This document shows, one piece after another, positions 1 to 4,437 of a stretch of DNA of 6,742 nt (its first letter is position 1; every line of letters begins with the position of its first letter). The DNA lies in the NCBI GenBank assembly GCA_050747825.1, contig JBOGJG010000031.1:1-6742 (forward strand). Direction: 5' to 3'. Position numbers and translations under genes: made by a program. The notes under the pieces were generated by a model. That model did not search any database. It worked only from the letters and a program-made list of their open reading frames with translations, and was not told the DNA's origin. The stretch is from JBOGJG01 sp050747825 (GTDB taxonomy: Bacteria; Acidobacteriota; UBA6911; RPQK01; JBOGJG01).

Positions 1-74
1 ATCGAGGAAACAGCGATAGTGATCGAGCCACCGAGGAAGAGGGAGCCAAGGGCCACTGCTGAGAGCCTGGTCAT
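1..74 (-). CDS. Partial gene with signal-peptide-like N-terminus
   Basis: ATG 74-72 is preceded by GGAG with 5 nt spacing and opens a frame to the window edge. The 24 codons seen begin MTRLSAVALGSLFLGG and continue with SITIAVSS. This is a short basic start followed by a hydrophobic run, typical of a signal peptide or membrane anchor. It is placed as expected for the first gene of cassette 4, 58 nt from the core. The product probably is exported or membrane-bound. Nothing more can be said about its function. Confidence 0.65.
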   Translation of the reverse strand, partial: MTRLSAVALGSLFLGGSITIAVSS

Positions 75-132
75 CGTTGCTCCAGCGAGGAGATGCGGTG
101 AGCCGGGAATTGAAGCTCGCGCAGCCACCCAA
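1..132 (-). mobile_element. Gene cassette 4, 5' end only
   Basis: The cassette starts with TTGGGT at 132 and leaves the window at 1. It has a 58-nt leader, then the start of a coding region on the same strand as the other cassette genes. Its attC is outside the window. Confidence 0.85.
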
Positions 133-175
133 CGTTCCGCGTAAGCTGCGCGAGCGCAGCGAGCGTCAGCTTCAC
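71..175 (-). CDS. Possible 34-codon leader ORF running out of attC into cassette 4
   Basis: GTG at 175-173, within the attC arm, opens a frame beginning VKLTLAALAQLTRNVGWLRE that crosses the cassette 3/4 junction and ends in TGA at 73-71. That stop overlaps the ATG of the cassette 4 gene as ATGA. The frame is also open further back into the methyltransferase gene from 268. It is probably not a functional protein, but it could carry ribosomes through the attC hairpin to the next gene. Low confidence. Confidence 0.2.
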   Translation of the reverse strand: MKLTLAALAQLTRNVGWLRELQFPAHRISSLEQR

Positions 176-188
176 GCGGTTGTTAGGC
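127..188 (-). repeat. attC site of cassette 3 (62 bp)
   Basis: On the minus strand R'' is GCCTAAC (188-182) and R' is GTTGGGT (133-127). The arms CCGCGT(G)AAGCTG and CAGCTTACGCGG pair with one unpaired G, as in the other two attC sites, and the centre is a GC-rich loop. The methyltransferase stop TAA is inside R''. Cut position is between G 133 and T 132. Confidence 0.95.
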
Positions 189-1805
189 GCCCGGTGCACT
201 CGACACTTCGTCAAACAGTAGTCCCTGTCTGTGTACCATGGACCTGAGTTCAGGCCAACGCTCGACAATCGCCGCTACAGAAACACGCGCGAGTTCGCTC
301 GGCTCGATCTTGTTGAGGCCGCCACCGTAAACTCGCCCTTCGCCGCGAAGTTCGTGACCAGTCACCTGCCCGAGCAGAGCAAATACCTCGGCGGCATGAT
401 TGGGGTTTTCCCGCAACATCTGCGCGAGACTGTTCTTCGGGTACAGCATGAGGTAAAGGTTGGTCGCGATAGCCCGCGATCGGTTCCAGATGAACCGGAA
501 GGGCTGCTTCTGGTCAGACCCGCGTCCCATGTACGTGCAGAGGAACGGGGCCGGGTCGCGTTGCTCCTGCCTGTACCAGGGGCTTCGCTTGCCAACGAGG
601 TAGCCATCCTTGACGCCTAGCGCCTCGGCACTTTGAAGGTACTGCCAGAGGGCCGGGTGCAAGGCCCGTAGGACCGCTTCTGGCAGGTCACAGTCAATGA
701 CGCAGAGTTGAGGTTCGATGAGCGGATAGCCCTCTTGGTCCGCCTCAATGACAGTCGTCTTGAGAAAACGCGGGCTGGGTAGGATGGGCCGGGCGTAGCG
801 CTTCGGGAAGCCACAGCTGTCAGCCTCACGGCGGTCGAGGACGAAGAACTTGTTGCTGCCGGTGGCGATCCCGCGCTGGATACGGAAGAGGTCGCCCAGC
901 GTCGCGCCATCGCCGCCGCTCGACGTTCGCCGATCGTTGCGGGCGTGGCTGGGGTACACGGTCCACTTACGGGACTCCCGCAGTCGTTCCAAGGGGATCG
1001 AGTCGCTTGCGTGCGGCCTCGGGATTGTACCTCCGAAAGTAAATTCCACGACGTGTCCGGGCGGGGGCTCCGTCTTCCGAAACACGAGAACAACTGAAGA
1101 AACCAGCGCATCGCCGAATTGAACGTCTTCTGGATCGAAACGGTGAGCCCGGATCAGCATGACGCGATTCGTGAGATATCGCTTAAGCGCAGCACCGTAG
1201 TTGACGTCCATGAACTCGGACGGCAGGAGCCACGCCGCATAGCCGCCATCTTCCATCCAGGCCGTCGCGAGAAGCATGAAATAGACATAGAGGCCCGCAA
1301 GGCCGTTCACTCTGACGCCGGCCATTTGAAAGGTCAGTGCTTGCAGGCGTTCCTTGTCCTCCCGGTCCATGTGGTGATGCCGGACGTAGGGAGGGTTCGT
1401 GAGGATCAGGTTGGGCGCGAGCGGGCAACGGGGACTTGCGACAATGCGAGTGAAATCGCCTTGTACAACGTGAAGCCCCGTCTGTGCCCACAAGTCACGC
1501 GCCGTATCGCAGAACGCCGGGTCAAGCTCCACGCCAAGAGCCCTCTCCATCCGCCGGGAGGAGCCGAACACCGCGAGCGCGGCAGAGTAGAAACTGCCAG
1601 TGCCGATCGAGGGATCGGCGAACCGGACCGTCTTCAGGCGACGGCCCGCGACGGACTGGACGTAGCGGGCAATTTCCACTGCCAGGGTGTTTGGAGTCGC
1701 GAATTGACCGAGCCGGTTCCTCTCGGCGGCTGACTTGCTTGAATCAAGTGCCGCCTGGATGGCCTGTCGCCGGGCTTCAATGGACTTTTCGCGTTTCTCC
1801 AGCAT
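183..1805 (-). CDS. Type II N6-adenine DNA methyltransferase (gamma class) of the R-M cassette
   Basis: This enzyme should methylate adenine in the target of the neighbouring endonuclease and protect host DNA. With the chosen start it has 540 residues. Motif X LGQFATP (32-38), motif I ADPSIGTGSF (63-72, AdoMet binding), the acidic GVELDP (91-96), QGDF (115-118) and the catalytic NPPY (137-140, in LTNPPYVRHHH) come in the order X-I-IV of gamma-class enzymes such as M.TaqI. The long C-terminal half would hold the target recognition domain. No nuclease domain is fused, so it is not a type IIG enzyme. ATG 1805 lies 5 nt after the endonuclease stop, with AGGA overlapping that stop. An upstream in-frame ATG at 1853 would overlap the endonuclease by 43 nt and adds 16 residues outside the motifs, so it is less likely. 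The TAA stop (185-183) is part of the attC R'' box. Confidence 0.93.
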   Translation of the reverse strand: MLEKREKSIEARRQAIQAALDSSKSAAERNRLGQFATPNTLAVEIARYVQSVAGRRLKTVRFADPSIGTGSFYSAALAVFGSSRRMERALGVELDPAFCDTARDLWAQTGLHVVQGDFTRIVASPRCPLAPNLILTNPPYVRHHHMDREDKERLQALTFQMAGVRVNGLAGLYVYFMLLATAWMEDGGYAAWLLPSEFMDVNYGAALKRYLTNRVMLIRAHRFDPEDVQFGDALVSSVVLVFRKTEPPPGHVVEFTFGGTIPRPHASDSIPLERLRESRKWTVYPSHARNDRRTSSGGDGATLGDLFRIQRGIATGSNKFFVLDRREADSCGFPKRYARPILPSPRFLKTTVIEADQEGYPLIEPQLCVIDCDLPEAVLRALHPALWQYLQSAEALGVKDGYLVGKRSPWYRQEQRDPAPFLCTYMGRGSDQKQPFRFIWNRSRAIATNLYLMLYPKNSLAQMLRENPNHAAEVFALLGQVTGHELRGEGRVYGGGLNKIEPSELARVSVAAIVERWPELRSMVHRQGLLFDEVSSAPGA

Positions 1806-1810
1806 CGGTC

Positions 1811-2779
1811 CTACAACCCCAGTTTGGCTAAATCGTCGATCCTGTGCTCCCACACCCAGTCGATCCCTTCAGCGGCTTCGTAGCCCAGATAGTCGCTGCC
1901 GAAGTATCCGCAGAGGAATAGCACGAAGGCCACGGTGTCCCCGTAGGTCGCTTGCAACTGGTGAATCTTCGTCGCCTCTTCCTTGCGTCGCTTGTTTGTG
2001 TTTGTGAAATCACCCGCTGACTTGGCCTCCATGAGGATTGGTAGCCGGTCCTTGCGGCGCCTCTTGGGCTGGATGACGGCATCGATCGGGATATTTACCT
2101 TGTGGGTCTTCCCGACGGCCAAGTTCATGCGGAAGGTGTACGTCCCGGGTTCCATTTCCCTGAGCGGCTTGCTAGATGGGTGGCCTTGCTTGCGGTAACC
2201 GCGCTGATTGAGATAGTCGCCGATCAGGGCGAGCTGTCGTTGCTCCTGAGCGTTTCGGACAATCGGGTTCGCCACGGCGCTGCAGAGCCGATCAGCGACG
2301 ATCGTTGAGGCCCGGTCCCGCTCATGGTCGGTCGGGGCCTTCCGATTGTCCAGCCATGGAAAGATATCCCGGTCCAAGAGCCGCGAGAGTATACGGCAGA
2401 CCTTCGTCAAGTCTGCGTCGAGATCGGCCACCGGCATCTTGGTTGGCAGCTTTCCCTTCTCCATCCGCCCAACGAGGTTCTTGCTTGCGGCAGCCAAGCC
2501 GACCAGGCGGTCGACGGCGAGCGGCGGGGCGGTACACATGCGGAGTGTCGGGAGCGCGCCGGGGTTCAGTTTCAGCGTGGCCGCATTCAGGGTTCGTAGG
2601 TCGTTGGTTGCCACGAGCGCCGCCTTGACGTGTTCGGTGGTTTCCACCCGTGTGGTCCGAAACGCCTCAGGCGCAAAGTCCATGAACCACTGGTTGAAGC
2701 GGTCAACAGAGGCCGCGACATCCGCCTTCCAGAGATGCGGCTTGTCGGCGTTGATCCATCGAGGCTTCATACGAGTCAT
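1811..2779 (-). CDS. XamI-like type II restriction endonuclease
   Basis: A 322-residue protein that resembles the XamI family (XamI recognises GTCGAC, as SalI does). The family-like stretch is GALPTLRMCTAPPLAVDRL followed by VGLAAASKNLVGRMEKGKLP (about 74-112). A PD-(D/E)xK-type site is visible: D233 in PIDAVI, then E251 and K253 in ILMEAKSAGD, followed by a basic segment TNKRRKEEATKIHQLQ. ATG 2779 has a modest GGTG ribosome site 5 nt upstream; Met4 (2770) is an alternative. The gene lies upstream of the methyltransferase, separated by 5 nt, and this pairing is the best evidence that it is the endonuclease. The family assignment rests on memory of the family's sequence pattern, so the recognition sequence is a hypothesis. 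If it is GTCGAC, sites lie at 2510-2515 (within this gene) and 4959-4964. Confidence 0.85.
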   Translation of the reverse strand: MTRMKPRWINADKPHLWKADVAASVDRFNQWFMDFAPEAFRTTRVETTEHVKAALVATNDLRTLNAATLKLNPGALPTLRMCTAPPLAVDRLVGLAAASKNLVGRMEKGKLPTKMPVADLDADLTKVCRILSRLLDRDIFPWLDNRKAPTDHERDRASTIVADRLCSAVANPIVRNAQEQRQLALIGDYLNQRGYRKQGHPSSKPLREMEPGTYTFRMNLAVGKTHKVNIPIDAVIQPKRRRKDRLPILMEAKSAGDFTNTNKRRKEEATKIHQLQATYGDTVAFVLFLCGYFGSDYLGYEAAEGIDWVWEHRIDDLAKLGL

Positions 2780-2828
2780 TCGTTCACCGCCACCTGCTCG
2801 TCTCCTATCGCGATCACCGTCTTTGTGC

Positions 2829-2894
2829 GCCTAACGCACTGCCGATAAGCTGCGGGCCGCGAAGCGGCCCGCCAGCTTCATCGGCCTGTTGGGC
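2829..2894 (-). repeat. attC site of cassette 2 (66 bp)
   Basis: On the minus strand R'' is GCCCAAC (2894-2888) and R' is GTTAGGC (2835-2829). Between them GCCGAT(G)AAGCTG pairs with CAGCTTATCGGC, with one unpaired G, and an inner GC-rich stem CGGGCCGC/GCGGCCCG closes on a TTC loop. Cut position is between G 2835 and T 2834. The propeller gene stop is 20 nt upstream. Confidence 0.96.
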
Positions 2895-2914
2895 TGCGTG
2901 GAGAGCACGCCATA

Positions 2915-4252
2915 CTACTGGCGTCCAACGACGACTTTGACATGGTGCAGGCGGTATACACCGTCGCGGGCGTCCGCCCAAACAAGATGAAACGAGCCAT
3001 CGGCCGCAGCAGCAAGGCCGTTGTAGTCGCCCCCTGCTCGCGGACGATGCGCATGTGCGGCCGAGTTCCGAGGGTCGCGGGCGGGGCAGGACTGCTCTCT
3101 GGACACCGGGACAGGCTGGAGAAACGACTCGCCGCCATCCAACGACGCCGTGAATACCAACCGGCTACACGGATCGGGACCGTCAGTTCGGCTCAGCCAC
3201 ATGACGCCGATGGCTCCTTCTCGGTTAACGGCAATCGCATACGCCACGGGCTCGCCGGGGGCGGCCTCACGATCGACTCGCAGCTTTTCCGACCACGTCG
3301 TTCCGGCGTCACCGGAGTGTTGAAGCCAGAGTCCCGGGAAGCCTTGCCGAGTGCACAGCCAGTAGATCCGGTCCCGGTATGGACCATCCGAGCCACTCGC
3401 CGCCAGATACGGCCATCCGGCACCGCCGCCCCCGCACCCTTCGGCGATGAGGCGCGGTTTGGAGAACGTGCGCCCCCGATCGCGGGACACCATCATCCAC
3501 GAGCGCCTGGTCTGGAGGTCCTCGCCGGTCATGGAGTGGTGCTCGGTAAAGGGTACGAGCAACCTGCCGTCGCCGAGGATGACCGGCACCTGCGTCTCAT
3601 ACATGTGCTCACTCGGCGACAGGTGAACCGAATCCGCGAATGTTCGTCCCGCGTCGGCCGAGCGGGCTACCACAATCGTGTGGCGGATCCCGGTCCCGGT
3701 GCGCACTGCGCGCGTTCCGATTACATACAGATCCCCATGGACCGGGTCACGCACAATCTTCGGATAGTCAAACGCGGGCCCGAAGTCGTGCGGGATCGAC
3801 CAGGTCGTCCCACCATCAACGGAATGGTACACCCGCATGTCGGCGCGATAGCGGACGATACCTTCAGGCTCCGTCAACGCCACAAAATGCAGGCTGCGGT
3901 CGGGCAGCACGATGCTCCACGGGTTGCCGCACATGCCAAACCCCATTTCGGTGCGGCTCCAGTTGATACCACCATCCCGGGACGCGAACAGCGCGCAGTC
4001 GAAATCGTAATAAGGGCGCGCCGCCTTAATGATCAGGGCGGATACGAAGAGCAGACCGGCATCGGCCGGGTGCGCAGACAGGTGTGGCTCCACAACTGGG
4101 GCCAGCGCGGCCCCGATCCCCACCAGCCGATCTTCCCCGATCCGAATGGAAGCGCCAACGTGTTGCGCATGGGAGGCCGACGCAAAGGAAAGCGTCTGGG
4201 CCAGGATCGAACCACCGACCATCAGTACTCGCGCCAGAAGGGACGTCGTCAT
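2915..4252 (-). CDS. Secreted Asp-box (BNR) sialidase-like beta-propeller protein
   Basis: A 445-residue protein with an N-terminal signal peptide: a hydrophobic stretch to about residue 25 and a likely cleavage after SHA (27-29). The mature part carries six Asp boxes (SxDxGxxW/F): 91-98, 144-151, 198-205, 256-263, 313-320 and 370-377, spaced as blades of a six-bladed sialidase-type propeller. The segment EPHLSAHPAD near 55-64 and the C-terminal GDYNGLAA...WADAR (408-429) are typical of BNR-repeat proteins annotated as exo-alpha-sialidase-like. I do not see an FRIP-type motif or a clear arginine triad, so catalytic sialidase activity is not supported; binding to glycans or another surface ligand is as likely. 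Six cysteines in the mature protein could form disulfides. ATG 4252 has only a weak ribosome site; Met11 is an alternative start with a shorter signal. The ATG overlaps the TGA of a leader frame. Fold confident, function unknown. Confidence 0.87.
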   Translation of the reverse strand: MTTSLLARVLMVGGSILAQTLSFASASHAQHVGASIRIGEDRLVGIGAALAPVVEPHLSAHPADAGLLFVSALIIKAARPYYDFDCALFASRDGGINWSRTEMGFGMCGNPWSIVLPDRSLHFVALTEPEGIVRYRADMRVYHSVDGGTTWSIPHDFGPAFDYPKIVRDPVHGDLYVIGTRAVRTGTGIRHTIVVARSADAGRTFADSVHLSPSEHMYETQVPVILGDGRLLVPFTEHHSMTGEDLQTRRSWMMVSRDRGRTFSKPRLIAEGCGGGGAGWPYLAASGSDGPYRDRIYWLCTRQGFPGLWLQHSGDAGTTWSEKLRVDREAAPGEPVAYAIAVNREGAIGVMWLSRTDGPDPCSRLVFTASLDGGESFLQPVPVSREQSCPARDPRNSAAHAHRPRAGGDYNGLAAAADGSFHLVWADARDGVYRLHHVKVVVGRQ

Positions 4253-4314
4253 CGAGTCAGAGTTTGATGGTGGATTCGGGTTTCCCCACCGCGTTCGTTA
4301 CATTTCTTCTCCAT
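4249..4314 (-). CDS. Possible 21-codon leader ORF coupled to the propeller gene
   Basis: ATG 4314 opens a frame coding MEKKCNERGG and 11 further residues, ending in TGA at 4251-4249. That stop overlaps the ATG of the propeller gene (4252-4250) as ATGA. The frame stays open upstream past the cassette core, so GTG 4362 is another possible start (37 codons). No good ribosome site precedes ATG 4314. It is listed because the propeller gene itself lacks a strong ribosome site and termination-reinitiation would explain its translation. It may well be coincidence. Confidence 0.25.
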   Translation of the reverse strand: MEKKCNERGGETRIHHQTLTR

Positions 4315-4365
4315 CGACACGGGTGGGCCGGGGAACTCACCGAACCGCCCTGGGCACTCCACGCA

Positions 4366-4437
4366 GCCTAACGCCGAAGCTCACCGGCGGCAATGGAGCG
4401 CAGCGGAATTGCCGTCCGGTGCAGCGATTTGTTGGGC
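4366..4437 (-). repeat. attC site of cassette 1 (72 bp)
   Basis: On the minus strand the site starts with R'' GCCCAAC (4437-4431) and ends with R' GTTAGGC (4372-4366). Inner arms pair as GCT(G)CACCGG with CCGGTGAGC, leaving one unpaired G in the L'' arm, the feature IntI uses to choose the folded strand. A further stem CGGCAAT/ATTGCCG and an imperfect central loop follow. The recombination cut is between G 4372 and T 4371. The helicase stop codon is 8 nt upstream. Confidence 0.96.

Larger units (their letters stand above)
133..2834 (-). mobile_element. Gene cassette 3 (two-gene restriction-modification cassette)
   Basis: The cassette is 2702 nt, from TTAGGC (2834) to the G of the next core (133). 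It carries a restriction endonuclease gene then a methyltransferase gene, with a 55-nt leader and essentially no 3' spacer, because the methyltransferase stop lies in R''. Its start TTAGGC and its R'' GCCTAAC match perfectly. Two-gene cassettes are uncommon, and this one is large. Confidence 0.9.
2835..4371 (-). mobile_element. Gene cassette 2 (Asp-box propeller cassette)
   Basis: The cassette is 1537 nt, from TTAGGC (4371) to the G of the next core (2835), with a single gene. It has a 119-nt leader between the core and ATG, long for a cassette. Its own R'' (GCCCAAC) does not fully match the TTAGGC at its start (one mismatch), unlike cassettes 1 and 3. GC is high (about 65% in one hand-counted line). 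Confidence 0.88.

Noticed and set aside
1119..1733. + strand open frame of 204 codons
   Set aside because: It lies opposite the methyltransferase core motifs and has no recognisable content; a GC-rich shadow.
183..1805. Fused type IIG restriction-methyltransferase
   Set aside because: The protein begins almost directly with motif X and has no PD-(D/E)xK domain; a separate endonuclease gene lies upstream.
2842..2882. GC-rich hairpin as a rho-independent terminator
   Set aside because: There is no T-run on either side, and the hairpin is the inner stem of an attC with matching R boxes.
2942..4267. Long + strand open frame (441 codons) opposite the propeller gene
   Set aside because: It is antisense to a gene with signal peptide and six Asp boxes, is rich in Arg/Pro/Gly as GC-rich shadow frames are, and shows no domain.
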